64,000 nucleotides of DNA from Veillonella ratti (GTDB lineage: Bacteria > Bacillota > Negativicutes > Veillonellales > Veillonellaceae), in contig NZ_RQUX01000005.1 of assembly GCF_003992115.1 (NCBI RefSeq), positions 1-64,000 of the forward strand, read 5' to 3'. The stretch's first letter is position 1, and every line of letters begins with the position of its first letter. The notes below the pieces were generated by a model. It searched no databases. It was given only the letters and a program-made list of their open reading frames with translations, and was not told the origin of the DNA. Of this stretch, positions 35,894 to 46,010 are shown one piece after another. The translations under genes and the position numbers were made by a program.

Positions 35894-38800
35894 TTAAAGT
35901 ATTTCTACACTATCGGGGCCTAAAATTTCTTCCACCGCCCGGCATATTTCAGTCCCGGGGGCAAAATAGTATTCTTTGGCTACATCAATGCGTTTCCGTT
36001 GACGATGTAAATAAAAGGTGACCGGTACCGTCCCGGTTGCTTTCAGGAGTAATTTTTTCAACGCATTACTGGCCTCGGCCGTGTCAAAACCGGGACGAAT
36101 ATGAATAACAATACGCTTGGCCGTATCGTAATTAACTTTTAACGGCTTAATCGTATCGGCAATAATCTGTACGCCTTTTTCATCCGCATCAATCCGGCCC
36201 GAAATGCGTACCGCCATATCTACGGCCAGCATGGCCTGATACTGCTGAAACTTTTGTGGGAAGACGACGATAGACGCGGATCCGGAAAAATCTTCGAGCC
36301 GAATAATGGACATCACATCATTGCGCCGCGTAATTCGATCGGTTTTCTCTACAATGAGGCCCCCTACGGTCACTTCCTGTTTATCGTATTGTTCCGGATT
36401 TTCATTAAGTTTACCCACTTCGAAAAGACCTTTTAATTCAGCTTCATAGGAATTAAGAGGATGGCCGGAAATATAAAAACCGGTATATTCTTTTTCATCG
36501 CGCAATTTTTCATCCATGGTCAAATCGTCGAGCTTTGGCACTTCAATGGTTTCCGCCACGGACGGTTCATCACCGAAAAGGCTCATAGTGCCGCGGGCTT
36601 CTTCTTTTTGAAGGCGCTGTCCCAAACTCTGCGCTCCTTCATACATGGCGAGGAGCTGATTGCGGTTTTCCTTAAAGCTGTCCATGGCGCCGCAACGAAT
36701 TAAGCTTTCCAGTAAGCGTTTATTTACCACGCGCGCATCGACCCGTTTGCAAAAATCAAGAATGGAGCTGTATAAACCGTTCCGGTGGCGCTCTGCTAAG
36801 AGTTGTTCCACCGCATTATCGCCTACGCTCTTAACGCCACCCAAACCGAAACGAATAGCACCGTTCTGTACGGCAAAAGCCTGTTCCCCGTAATTAATAT
36901 CAGGGCCCAGCACTTCGACGCCGCGCTTTTTACAGTCATTAATATAATACGTCAGTTTATCCACGTTGGTCATGAAACTACTCATGGTAGCCGCCATAAA
37001 TTCAGGATAATAATGAGCCTTCAAATAGGCCGTCTGGTACGCAATATAAGCGTAGGCCGCACTGTGGGATTTGTTAAAACCGTAGCCCGCAAAGTATACA
37101 AGCAAATCGAACACTTCATTGGCAATAGCTTCCGGAATGTTATTTTGCACCGATCCGGCAATGAAGGATTCCCGTTGCGCTTTAAGGACGGATTCTTTCT
37201 TTTTACCCATGGCACGGCGCATTAAATCCGCTTGTCCGAGACTGAAACCACCCATGGCGGAGGCAATCTGCATAACCTGTTCTTGGTACAAAATAACCCC
37301 GAAGGTATCCTTCAAAATCGGTTCCAACAACGGATGTAAATAGGTAATTTCCATCTCCCCGTGACGGCGTTTAATAAAATCTTCCACCATGCCGCTGCCC
37401 AAAGGCCCCGGACGATACAAAGCAACCAAAGGAATGAGGTCCTCAAAATGCTCCGGTCGTAAATCCATAACGAGCTTAGTAATCCCATCCGATTCAAGCT
37501 GGAATACGCCCGGCGTATCACCGCGGGTTAAGAGGTCACACGCTGCCTTGTCGTCAAGGGGAATTTTATCGAGGTCAATATCAATGCCGCGATTAGCTTT
37601 AATGAGCTTCAACGCGTCATCCATAACAGTCAACGTCCGAAGGCCCAAGAAGTCCATCTTCAAAAGGCCCAATTCTTCGATATTATCTTTATCATACTGC
37701 GTAACAAAACCCGCGTCATTGGAGTTCTGAATCGGCACATGGTCTTCCAACGGCGCCGCCGAAATCACGACGCCCGCCGCATGAGTGGAGGCGTTGCGCA
37801 CAATACCTTCCAGTTTACGGCCATAATCAAAGAGTTCACGAACCTTCGGATCCGTATCATAGAGCTGCTTTAAATCTTTACCCTTCAACGCTTTGTCGAG
37901 CGTAATGCCCAATTCATTGGGTATCATCTTAGCCAGGCGGTTCACTTCAGGCAACGGGTGATCGAGCACGCGGCCCACATCGCGAATAACGGCGCGCGCC
38001 GCTTCCGTACCGAAGGTGATAATCTGAGCCACCCGAGCTTGACCGTATTTTTCCGTTACATATTCGATAGCCTTACCGCGTTTTTCATAACAGAAGTCAA
38101 TATCAATATCAGGCATGCTGACACGTTCCGGATTCAAAAAGCGTTCGAAGAGTAAATTATATTTAAGCGGATCAAGGCCGGTGATGCCGAGCAGATACGC
38201 CACCACGGAACCGGCCGCACTACCACGACCGGGCCCTACTAAAATGTCGTGCTCACGAGCGTAACGCACATAATCCCACACGATGAGGAAATAATCGTCA
38301 AAACCCATTTGGGCAATAACGGCGAGTTCATAATCAAGCCGTTCTTTCAGCTCCGGTGTCATCGTACCGTACAGTCGCGGCACTTCTTTTTCACACAAAT
38401 GACGCAAATAGGTAGTCGCCGTTTCCCCTTCCGGCACATCGAAATGAGGCAAATGATGCTCATCAAAATTAAATTCCACATTACAACGGTCCGCAATGGC
38501 CAAGGTATTTTCCATGGCACCCGGAATATGACTGAATAATTCCGCCATTTCGTCGCCGCTCTTCATATAAAACTCATCGTTCGGGAATTTAAGTCGATCC
38601 GTCTCAGCCACTTTGGCGCCGGTCGCAATGCAGACCTTAATATCTTGCGCATCCGCATCTTCTTTTAATACATAATGAAAGTCATTGGAGCATACCAAGC
38701 CTACGCCATACTCTTTGGCTAACTGAATGAGTGCTTCCTGCGCTTTCACTTCGGCGGGTAAGCCGTGATTCTGTATTTCTAAAAAGAAATTATCCTTGCC

Positions 38801-39298
38801 ATAAATATCTAAATAGGTTTCCAGTGCTCGTTTGGCCCCTTCCGGATTATCCTGCAATACACATTGTGGAATTTCCCCTTGAATACAGGCACTCAAGGCG
38901 ATGATACCTTTACTGTGTTCTTTTAATAATGCGTGATCAACACGAGGTTTGCGGTAAAACCCCTCCGTAAAACCACGGGATACGATTTTAGTCAAATTCT
39001 GATAGCCTTCCATGGTCTCAGCCAGCAAAATCAAATGTTTCAATCGCTCTTGCCGACTTGCGTCTTTATCAAAACGGCTGCCCGTCGTGACATACACTTC
39101 GCAGCCGATAATCGGCTTTATCCCCGCACTTTTTGCTTCTTTATAAAAATAAATGGCACCACACATGTTACCATGGTCCGTAATCGCCAAAGCGGGCATG
39201 TTGAGTTCTTTGGCACGGGCTACCATTTGCGGCAGGCGACTAATGCCGTCCTGCAAGCTGTATTCAGTGTGGCTATGCAAATGAACAAATGGTTTCAT
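35894..39298 (-). CDS. dnaE: DNA polymerase III alpha subunit
   Basis: Replicative polymerase catalytic subunit of the DnaE1 type, about 1134 residues. The N-terminal PHP domain begins HLHSHTEYSLQDG and includes AITDHGNMCGA. The polymerase core has GPGRGSAAGSVVAYLLGIT and the catalytic PDIDIDF. Further on are YQEQVMQIASAMGGF, tandem HhH and an OB-fold region (VTVGGLIVEKTDRITRR). The Shine-Dalgarno GAGGAGGG selects the ATG at 39298. It is immediately upstream of pyk. Confidence 0.96.
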   Translation of the reverse strand: MKPFVHLHSHTEYSLQDGISRLPQMVARAKELNMPALAITDHGNMCGAIYFYKEAKSAGIKPIIGCEVYVTTGSRFDKDASRQERLKHLILLAETMEGYQNLTKIVSRGFTEGFYRKPRVDHALLKEHSKGIIALSACIQGEIPQCVLQDNPEGAKRALETYLDIYGKDNFFLEIQNHGLPAEVKAQEALIQLAKEYGVGLVCSNDFHYVLKEDADAQDIKVCIATGAKVAETDRLKFPNDEFYMKSGDEMAELFSHIPGAMENTLAIADRCNVEFNFDEHHLPHFDVPEGETATTYLRHLCEKEVPRLYGTMTPELKERLDYELAVIAQMGFDDYFLIVWDYVRYAREHDILVGPGRGSAAGSVVAYLLGITGLDPLKYNLLFERFLNPERVSMPDIDIDFCYEKRGKAIEYVTEKYGQARVAQIITFGTEAARAVIRDVGRVLDHPLPEVNRLAKMIPNELGITLDKALKGKDLKQLYDTDPKVRELFDYGRKLEGIVRNASTHAAGVVISAAPLEDHVPIQNSNDAGFVTQYDKDNIEELGLLKMDFLGLRTLTVMDDALKLIKANRGIDIDLDKIPLDDKAACDLLTRGDTPGVFQLESDGITKLVMDLRPEHFEDLIPLVALYRPGPLGSGMVEDFIKRRHGEMEITYLHPLLEPILKDTFGVILYQEQVMQIASAMGGFSLGQADLMRRAMGKKKESVLKAQRESFIAGSVQNNIPEAIANEVFDLLVYFAGYGFNKSHSAAYAYIAYQTAYLKAHYYPEFMAATMSSFMTNVDKLTYYINDCKKRGVEVLGPDINYGEQAFAVQNGAIRFGLGGVKSVGDNAVEQLLAERHRNGLYSSILDFCKRVDARVVNKRLLESLIRCGAMDSFKENRNQLLAMYEGAQSLGQRLQKEEARGTMSLFGDEPSVAETIEVPKLDDLTMDEKLRDEKEYTGFYISGHPLNSYEAELKGLFEVGKLNENPEQYDKQEVTVGGLIVEKTDRITRRNDVMSIIRLEDFSGSASIVVFPQKFQQYQAMLAVDMAVRISGRIDADEKGVQIIADTIKPLKVNYDTAKRIVIHIRPGFDTAEASNALKKLLLKATGTVPVTFYLHRQRKRIDVAKEYYFAPGTEICRAVEEILGPDSVEIL

Positions 39299-39325
39299 GG
39301 TTCCCTCCTCAATCAAAATTATATA

Positions 39326-39355
39326 AAAAGGACCGACCCCGAGGTCAGTCCTTTT
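39326..39355 (-). terminator. Terminator of the YgjP-like gene
   Basis: Stem AAAAGGAC-GACC with its complement and a short loop, U-rich on the minus strand, just before the dnaE start region. Confidence 0.75.
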
Positions 39356-39457
39356 ACTGTATCTGTACCTTATTTAATTATATCATAAGTTGGAAGTCGT
39401 ACTGCTTAATTATCAAACATTACTATGAAATAGCCTTCCGGCGAACGGGAATATTCG

Positions 39458-40246
39458 TTAACGACCTCGAAAATAATGAGTCAATTCACGACGCACCATC
39501 TGCCACTGGGGCATAAATTCAGCCACTACCTGCCAAAAGCGAGCGGAATGGTTCGGTTGAATAAAGTGGGCAAACTCATGAATCATTACATATTCTAAGA
39601 ACAAACGAGGTCCCATCAATAATTTCTGATTGATCATTATCCGCTCGGTCACAAGCGAGCAGGAACCCCAGCGAGTTTTCGCTTCGCGAATACGAAGTTT
39701 TGGATAGGGCACATCATAACCGGCTGCAATATAGCGATGATAAATACGATCACGCATATCTTTCACTACATCTTCTACCAAATGCTCCCAGAAATCCGCC
39801 ATTAACGCCGCTCGTTCAGTCACTGTGCTATGCGGTTTGACAAACATATAAATATTCGCGGGTTCCGATTCACTCCAAGTCACGTAAGGTGCATGATGGA
39901 GTTTTGCCGGTGCCACTGTCAAATGAGCTTCATAGCCCAGAATGGTAAACAATTCGCCTGTTTCATACTGATACGGTCTCACATCAGCCTGTTTAGCTTG
40001 ATGATCTTTGAAGCGTTGCCGGGCTTTATCGATAAACCCTTCATGCTCCGATACAAATTGAGTAACGGTTTGAGCGGGCATACGCCACGGTGCCGATACC
40101 TTGACCGTGCCGTCCGGCATGACGCGGAGGTTCATGTTTTTGACAGCCTTCCACGTCACCGTATACGGTATAAGCTCACCGGCTATTCGTAATTCATATG
40201 TCTTCGACTGTGTCTTACGCGACGACCGTCGCTGCCACCAACTCAT
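39458..40246 (-). CDS. YgjP-like zinc metallopeptidase (DUF45)
   Basis: A 262-residue soluble protein. Zinc motif HEFAH at 223-227 with a downstream His233 (QPNHSARFW) and an upstream conserved LRIREAKTRWGSCS segment place it in the YgjP/SprT-like family. No transmembrane segment is present. Family members are probably metallopeptidases, but physiological substrates are not established. It follows bipA by 8 bp, probably in the same transcript, and is closed by a terminator. Confidence 0.88.
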   Translation of the reverse strand: MSWWQRRSSRKTQSKTYELRIAGELIPYTVTWKAVKNMNLRVMPDGTVKVSAPWRMPAQTVTQFVSEHEGFIDKARQRFKDHQAKQADVRPYQYETGELFTILGYEAHLTVAPAKLHHAPYVTWSESEPANIYMFVKPHSTVTERAALMADFWEHLVEDVVKDMRDRIYHRYIAAGYDVPYPKLRIREAKTRWGSCSLVTERIMINQKLLMGPRLFLEYVMIHEFAHFIQPNHSARFWQVVAEFMPQWQMVRRELTHYFRGR

Positions 40247-40254
40247 AGTATCGC

Positions 40255-42066
40255 TTAGCGAGCGTTTTTAGCTGCTTTAGCACGGGCAGCACGATCCAAA
40301 ATAGTTTTACGCATGCGAATGCTGTGCGGTGTTACTTCTACCAATTCGTCGTCATTAATCCATTCCAAAGCCTGTTCCAAGCTGAAAATACGAGGCGGTG
40401 TCAAACGAACAGCTTCGTCAGAGGAGCTGGAACGCATGTTGGTAACATGTTTTTTCTTACATGGGTTAACATCCATGTCAGTTTCACGAGAGTTTTCACC
40501 GATAATGCGACCGGTGTAAACCGCTTCGTTAGGACCTACGAATAAAGTACCGCGATCCTGTACGGAGTTCAAACCGTAAGGAGTTGTTTCGCCGTCTTCA
40601 AAAGCTACCAAAGCGCCGCGCGTACGGCTTGGAATATCGCCTTTGAACGGTGCATACCCATGGTACACATGGTTCATGATACCATTACCTTTAGTGCTGG
40701 TTAAGAATTGAGCACGGAAACCGATAAGACCACGGGCAGGAATGATGAATTCCATACGGAGGTAACCGGCCAATTCGGTCATGTTGATTAATTCGGCTTT
40801 ACGAACGCCCAAGTTTTCCATAACGGTACCCATGAATTCCTGAGGTACGTCGATGGTTAAGTATTCTAATGGTTCGCAGAGCTGATCGTTAATGCGTTTG
40901 TAAATTACACGAGGTTTACCAACCTGTAATTCATAGCCTTCACGACGCATAGTTTCGATTAAAACGGCCAAATGAAGTTCACCGCGACCGAATACTTTGA
41001 AGGAATCCGGCGAATCGGTTTCTTCTACTTTCATGGACACGTTGGTTTCTACTTCTTTGAACAAACGGTCACGTAAATGACGGCTCGTTACATAATCCCC
41101 TTCACGACCGGCAAACGGGGAGTTATTAACGGAGAACATCATGGACAAAGTAGGTTCGTCAATCTTAATAGCCGGTAATGCTTCCGGATGTTCCGCATCA
41201 GCTACGGTTTCACCGATGTTGATGTCTTCGATACCTACGAAAGCAGTGATGTCACCCATGGCGGTTTCATCGGTTTCTACGCGGTTCAAGCCGTTGTAGG
41301 TATAAACACGACCGATTTTAGCTTTACGAGTACTTTCGCCGTTCATGATTACAACCTGTTGGTTAGTTCTCATGCGACCGCGAACAATACGACCAACGGC
41401 GATTTTACCTACATAATCATCATAGTCAAGGGTTGTAACCATGAACTGCAATGGGCCGTCAATGTCGCCCTGCGGAGCCGGAATTTCTTTTAACAATACT
41501 TCGAATAAAGGCTGCATATCTTTGCCTTCATCGTCCATGGACAATTTAGCAATGCCGTCACGAGCGGATGCATATACAACCGGGAAGTCCAACTGATCAT
41601 CATCGGCTTCGAGTTCCATGAAGAGTTCCAATACTTCGTCTTCTACTTCGTGTACACGTTGGTCCGGACGGTCAATTTTGTTGATAACAACGATTGGTTT
41701 TAATTTCTGTTCCAACGCCTTACGAAGTACGTATTTAGTCTGTGGCATTGGACCTTCAAAAGCGTCAACCAACAACAATACGCCGTCAACCATGTTGAGT
41801 ACGCGTTCTACTTCGCCGCCGAAGTCAGCATGGCCCGGGGTGTCAACGATGTTGATTTTTACGCCATTATGCATGACAGCCGTATTTTTAGACAAAATGG
41901 TAATACCACGTTCTCTTTCAAGATCGTTAGAGTCCATAACACGCTCTGCCACTTTTTCATTCTCTCTAAAAATATGGCTTTGTTTTAAAAGGGCGTCCAC
42001 CAAGGTTGTTTTACCATGGTCAACGTGCGCAATAATTGCGACATTACGAATATCTTCGCGAATCAT
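40255..42066 (-). CDS. bipA: Ribosome-associated translational GTPase BipA/TypA
   Basis: EF-G-like GTPase that binds the ribosome and helps 50S assembly and stress adaptation. 603 residues with G1 [11 protein letters not shown]3 [13 protein letters not shown]4 NKIDRPD, domain III/V regions and the BipA-specific C-terminal domain ([20 protein letters not shown] and [10 protein letters not shown]-like end). The Shine-Dalgarno is GGAGG. Confidence 0.96.
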   Translation of the reverse strand: MIREDIRNVAIIAHVDHGKTTLVDALLKQSHIFRENEKVAERVMDSNDLERERGITILSKNTAVMHNGVKINIVDTPGHADFGGEVERVLNMVDGVLLLVDAFEGPMPQTKYVLRKALEQKLKPIVVINKIDRPDQRVHEVEDEVLELFMELEADDDQLDFPVVYASARDGIAKLSMDDEGKDMQPLFEVLLKEIPAPQGDIDGPLQFMVTTLDYDDYVGKIAVGRIVRGRMRTNQQVVIMNGESTRKAKIGRVYTYNGLNRVETDETAMGDITAFVGIEDINIGETVADAEHPEALPAIKIDEPTLSMMFSVNNSPFAGREGDYVTSRHLRDRLFKEVETNVSMKVEETDSPDSFKVFGRGELHLAVLIETMRREGYELQVGKPRVIYKRINDQLCEPLEYLTIDVPQEFMGTVMENLGVRKAELINMTELAGYLRMEFIIPARGLIGFRAQFLTSTKGNGIMNHVYHGYAPFKGDIPSRTRGALVAFEDGETTPYGLNSVQDRGTLFVGPNEAVYTGRIIGENSRETDMDVNPCKKKHVTNMRSSSSDEAVRLTPPRIFSLEQALEWINDDELVEVTPHSIRMRKTILDRAARAKAAKNAR

Positions 42067-42169
42067 GTATGTATGCCTCCTGTTTCGCTATAAAAAATAT
42101 TAACTACTGATATAGTCAAAAGTATCAATCTATATAAATAACAGTTAATTATAACATAGCTTATACCTT

Positions 42170-42613
42170 TTAACAACTTTCTAAAAATTCTTTAACCGTT
42201 GGATTTGCTTTTAAGACTTCAATTTCTTCTTCGCTTGGAATTTTCACCTTATCACGGTCTATATTAACAAGACACAAAAAGCCTACATAATCGCCCTTAT
42301 TGGCACGAAATTGATGAATTGTATGACTCGGGATTTCAATAAAATCTCCCACTTTTACATCCACCACATTTTCACCCAGCAAACATTGCCCATGGCCTCT
42401 GAAAATCATAACCATATGTGTATGTTCATGATGTTCCAAGGTCGAATAACCACCCGGTTTCACTTCAAAATAACGGAATTGGCAGGGAATGTCAAAGGCG
42501 CCGTCAAAGAGTACCTGCCGTGTTACATCTTTGAAGGGACTGCCGTCCTGTTTATAGACTAAAGTATCTACGCCCTCCCAATTAAAGGTTTCTGTATTAA
42601 ACTTTTTAATCAT
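42170..42613 (-). CDS. Cupin-domain protein
   Basis: About 147 residues forming one conserved beta-barrel cupin: motif 1 STLEHHEHTHMVMIFRGHG and motif 2 VGDFIEIPSHTIHQF supply His/Glu metal ligands. Substrate unknown; such single-domain cupins can be isomerases, dioxygenases or sensors. A GAGGAG Shine-Dalgarno points to the ATG at 42613 (MIKKFNTETF) rather than the longer frame. It lies between a CopZ-like gene and bipA, same strand. Confidence 0.8.
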   Translation of the reverse strand: MIKKFNTETFNWEGVDTLVYKQDGSPFKDVTRQVLFDGAFDIPCQFRYFEVKPGGYSTLEHHEHTHMVMIFRGHGQCLLGENVVDVKVGDFIEIPSHTIHQFRANKGDYVGFLCLVNIDRDKVKIPSEEEIEVLKANPTVKEFLESC

Positions 42614-42695
42614 AATTAACTCCTCAACATTAAGGCCTGCCAATACGTTTAACGCAAAAAACGCCCGTTACTACCGCAACGGACGCATCGCTATT

Positions 42696-43007
42696 TTACT
42701 TAAACATACGTTTCAATGTGCCCATGAGGCCGCCCTTTTCATGAGCATGAGTAGCTTCGGATACGGAAGCTACTTCAAAGCCCGTTGCATCAATGGCTTC
42801 TTTAATGGCATCAGCATTAACTTTGTTGCTGTCATAGGAAATAGTTACATCTTTGGATTTCAAATCCACATCAGCTGCCATAACGCCAGGTAAACCAAGC
42901 ACAGCTGTTTTTACTGTATTTTCACAATTACTGCACATCATACCCGGTACATTGAATACCTGCTGATGAGCATGTCCTGTACTGCCGCAACCACAATCTT
43001 TACACAT
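42696..43007 (-). CDS. CopZ-like heavy-metal-associated protein with Cys/His-rich ends
   Basis: 103 residues. The core is an HMA fold with GMMCSNC (MxCxxC copper motif), GVMAADVDLKSKDVTISYD and a C-terminal AIDATGFEV. It differs from plain CopZ: the N-terminus has an extra MCKDCGCGSTGHAH motif, and the C-terminus has a THAHEKGG stretch and a basic tail (MGTLKRMFK). These may add metal sites. No copper ATPase is adjacent. GGAGG sets the start at 43007. Confidence 0.82.
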   Translation of the reverse strand: MCKDCGCGSTGHAHQQVFNVPGMMCSNCENTVKTAVLGLPGVMAADVDLKSKDVTISYDSNKVNADAIKEAIDATGFEVASVSEATHAHEKGGLMGTLKRMFK

Positions 43008-43122
43008 AATGAATTCCTCCATTCTTCTTCCGGTCTGCTGTGCAAACCGCACTAAACTATTAACGATTTAGTCGCAAAGGCCTCCCCTGGCCTGACGGCA
43101 TAGGGAGGCCTTAATTATCAAT

Positions 43123-43359
43123 TTATTTTATTTCTTTATGTTTTTTATCATTAACGGCTCCCGCTTCCACGTCAATAGTTTCCACTTTAGCCACATCAGA
43201 TACTTTTTCTTCTTTTTTCTTATCAGAGCTTACAGCGTCTTTAAACTCATTGATTCCTTTACCAATGGCTTTGCCTACTTCCGGTAGCTTTCCCGGTCCG
43301 AACACAACGAGCGCAATGACAAGCACTAAAATCAGTTCCTGTGTTCCGAAATTAAACAT
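43123..43359 (-). CDS. tatA: Sec-independent translocase protein TatA
   Basis: A 78-residue TatA/E protein: N-terminal membrane helix (ELILVLVIALVVFGPGKLP), FGP hinge, amphipathic helix (EVGKAIGKGINEFKDAV), and a charged tail. It forms the pore of the Tat pathway for folded proteins. The ATG at 43359 is preceded by GAGGTG. tatC is not adjacent and must be elsewhere. Confidence 0.92.
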   Translation of the reverse strand: MFNFGTQELILVLVIALVVFGPGKLPEVGKAIGKGINEFKDAVSSDKKKEEKVSDVAKVETIDVEAGAVNDKKHKEIK

Positions 43360-43467
43360 AATTTTCACCTCGTTTAGCTACAATAACTATCATTTCTAAT
43401 TACAGTGTAACACGAAACCCCACTAAAACGCTATAGAAAATGTCATAACGATTTGTCAATTTAAATA

Positions 43468-44214
43468 TTAGTTTTTAGCGGCTTTGTCTACATACCATGT
43501 CACTGTATCTTGTGAGAGAACAGCACCCGGAAGCACATGGCCGATACGTTCTTCCCACGATTCGTCCATATATTCCTTCCGTTGGCGAAGTACCCGGCCG
43601 AGAGCGGCTGCTTTAGATTCACCTACAACGGTAAACCATACATTCCGTGCCTTAGCCAAAAACGGAAACGACATGCTCACACGATTCCATACTTTGCCGT
43701 CCGTTACGGGAATTACATTACGTTTTTTCTCGTTAAGAGCTTCGGAACGAGCAAATAAGGACGCCGTATGACCGTCATCACCGAGGCCTAACAACGCAAG
43801 ATCTACGCCATCTTTTTCACAAGCACTGAGCACTGTAGCCACTTCTTTTTCATAGGCATCGGCTGCTTCTTCGACGGTACCGCTGTTTGTCGGTACCGGA
43901 TAAAAATGACTGCTGCCGCCAATAGATGCAAAAAGACGTTCTTTGGCACGATAGAAATTGTTGTCCGGATCGGTCTGCGGCACAAAGCGTTCATCCACCC
44001 AGAGGAAAAATATATTTTCCCAATCCAATTGCGTACGATATGCATCGGTATTTAAAAGCTCAAATAAAGTATTTGGCGTGGTACCGCCGGAAATAGCTAC
44101 TACAGCACTTCCGGACTCGGCAATACAAGTATCCGTAAAGGCAATAAAATCCTTAGCAACCGCTTCTGCTACTTCTTGAGCGGTCTCAAAAGCTCGAATT
44201 AAATCTTGCGCCAT
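43468..44214 (-). CDS. pgl: 6-phosphogluconolactonase
   Basis: Hydrolyses 6-phosphogluconolactone, the second step of the oxidative pentose phosphate pathway. 248 residues with VAISGGTTPNTLFELL, WVDERFVPQTDPDNNF and LLGLGDDGHTASLFA motifs of the DevB/Pgl type. It overlaps the 3' end of zwf by 16 bp, with the Shine-Dalgarno AAGGAGG inside zwf, so it is translationally coupled. Confidence 0.95.
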   Translation of the reverse strand: MAQDLIRAFETAQEVAEAVAKDFIAFTDTCIAESGSAVVAISGGTTPNTLFELLNTDAYRTQLDWENIFFLWVDERFVPQTDPDNNFYRAKERLFASIGGSSHFYPVPTNSGTVEEAADAYEKEVATVLSACEKDGVDLALLGLGDDGHTASLFARSEALNEKKRNVIPVTDGKVWNRVSMSFPFLAKARNVWFTVVGESKAAALGRVLRQRKEYMDESWEERIGHVLPGAVLSQDTVTWYVDKAAKN

Positions 44215-45731
44215 TGTAAGGAGCCTCCTTCTAAAATCTCATTAGTTTCTTTTGGTCCTTCACTATAAGCCGGATAGAAGCAAAGTGGCACATTGTCCAA
44301 ATCAGCTTCCCAAGCACGCAATAACGGCATAAATAATCGCCAAGATGCTTCTACCGTATCATTGCGCACAAACAAGGTTTGGTCCCCTAAAAGGGCATCC
44401 AAAATTAACCGTTCGTAGGCATCCGGAATGTCCTCACCTTGCATAAAATCACTATAGGAGAAATCCATCTCCAAAGTATTCACACAAAGCTTGGAGCCCG
44501 GCGATTTAACTTCCAACGATAAGCCCATCCCTTCATGAGGCTGCATACGCAACAACAAGACGTTCTGGTTAAAATCTTTCGGACGAATCGGTTTAAAAAT
44601 CGAGTGTGGAATCGGTCTAAAGGTAATGGCGATTTCACTGGATTTTTTCGGTAAGCGTTTGCCCGTGCGCATGTAGAACGGCACGCCGCGCCAACGCCAG
44701 TTATCGATGAAGAGTTTTAACGCCACATACGTTTCCGTCTGAGAATTCGGGGCAACTCCGTCTTCCTTGCGATAGCCTACGGCCGGGCGTTCCGAATCAA
44801 CGGCTTCCACATATTGACCGCGCACAGATATTTTGCCGAGGTCCTGCCCTTCGAGCGGACGAATGGACGAAATCAATTTGGCGATTTCATCGCGGTATGC
44901 ATCAGCTTCAAAAATAGCCGGCGGTTCCATGGCGATGAGTGAAAGCATCTGCACCATGTGGTTCTGGAACATGTCGCGCAAAGCACCGGCTTTGTCATAA
45001 TAGCCGGCCCGTTTTTCGACGCCTAGTTCTTCCGCTACCGTAATTTCCACTTTTTCAATATAGGTATGATTCCAAAGCGGTTCAAAAATCGCATTGGCAA
45101 AACGGAGCATCAAAATATTCTGAACCGTTTCTTTACCCAAATAATGGTCGATACGATAGGTCTGTGATTCTTTAATATAACGTTTCAAGGATTTATCGAG
45201 CGCTACGGCACTTTCCAAATCATGACCGAACGGTTTTTCAATAATAACACGGGACCATGCTTCCTCTTCATCGAGTAGGCCCTGTTCCGCCAAACCTTTT
45301 ACAATCGGTTCAAACATCGTCGGCGGCATAGCGAGATAGAACAAGGCATTACCTTCCGTGCCATGTTCTTCGCTGACCCGTTTAAGCTCTGTTTCAAGCT
45401 GTTCAAAGGTAGCCGCTTCTGTATACTGGCCGGCCACATAAGAAAATCGTGCCAAGAAATCGTCCGTTACGGTATCGCCGTTGGCGGCCATGGCCTCACG
45501 CACCTCTTCCTGAAAGGCTTCATTACTCATTTCAGTACGGGCTACGCCGATTACGGCAAATTTCTCAGGCAATAATTTACGCTCAAACAAAGCATATATA
45601 GCTGGTAACAATTTTCGTTTAGTCAAGTCACCGGAGGCGCCGAATATGACGATAGCCCCGGGGCCCGGAGCCGAGTCAATACAGAGCTGCTCGCGATAGT
45701 TGTACGAAACTGTCATTGGTTGTGCACTCAT
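44199..45731 (-). CDS. zwf: Glucose-6-phosphate 1-dehydrogenase
   Basis: Oxidises glucose-6-phosphate to the lactone, making NADPH. About 510 residues: nucleotide-binding GASGDLTKRKLLPA, catalytic RIDHYLGKE, EKPFGHD and the late FYMRTGKRLPKK. The frame opens further upstream at 45764, but TAGGAG directs the ATG at 45731 (MSAQPMTVSY). It is first in the zwf-pgl unit. 6-phosphogluconate dehydrogenase is not nearby. Confidence 0.96.
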   Translation of the reverse strand: MSAQPMTVSYNYREQLCIDSAPGPGAIVIFGASGDLTKRKLLPAIYALFERKLLPEKFAVIGVARTEMSNEAFQEEVREAMAANGDTVTDDFLARFSYVAGQYTEAATFEQLETELKRVSEEHGTEGNALFYLAMPPTMFEPIVKGLAEQGLLDEEEAWSRVIIEKPFGHDLESAVALDKSLKRYIKESQTYRIDHYLGKETVQNILMLRFANAIFEPLWNHTYIEKVEITVAEELGVEKRAGYYDKAGALRDMFQNHMVQMLSLIAMEPPAIFEADAYRDEIAKLISSIRPLEGQDLGKISVRGQYVEAVDSERPAVGYRKEDGVAPNSQTETYVALKLFIDNWRWRGVPFYMRTGKRLPKKSSEIAITFRPIPHSIFKPIRPKDFNQNVLLLRMQPHEGMGLSLEVKSPGSKLCVNTLEMDFSYSDFMQGEDIPDAYERLILDALLGDQTLFVRNDTVEASWRLFMPLLRAWEADLDNVPLCFYPAYSEGPKETNEILEGGSLQWRKI

Positions 45732-45883
45732 GATTTGCAATCTCCTATTACTATAGAATATCATTCATATGCTTACTCTAGCACAAAACGACTAGAACTT
45801 CAATATATGGGTATATCTTGCCCCCTAATTGACAAAATTTTTACTATATTTCCCCGCATATCCCTATATTCTTATGCATATAC

Positions 45884-45925
45884 AAATAACCGCCCCGAAT
45901 TCGTAATGAATCAGAGCGGTTATTT
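45884..45925. terminator. Hairpin after cstA, probable bidirectional terminator
   Basis: 10-bp arms AAATAACCGC/GCGGTTATTT with a long imperfect loop and T-rich flanks on both strands, between cstA and zwf. Confidence 0.55.
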
Positions 45926-46010
45926 ATATAAATGTCATTCAAACCAAGCTTTGCCTACACCGATTTACATGAACTCGGCTAAAGCTTTTTCTATCTTAGT
46001 TTTAAGAGTC

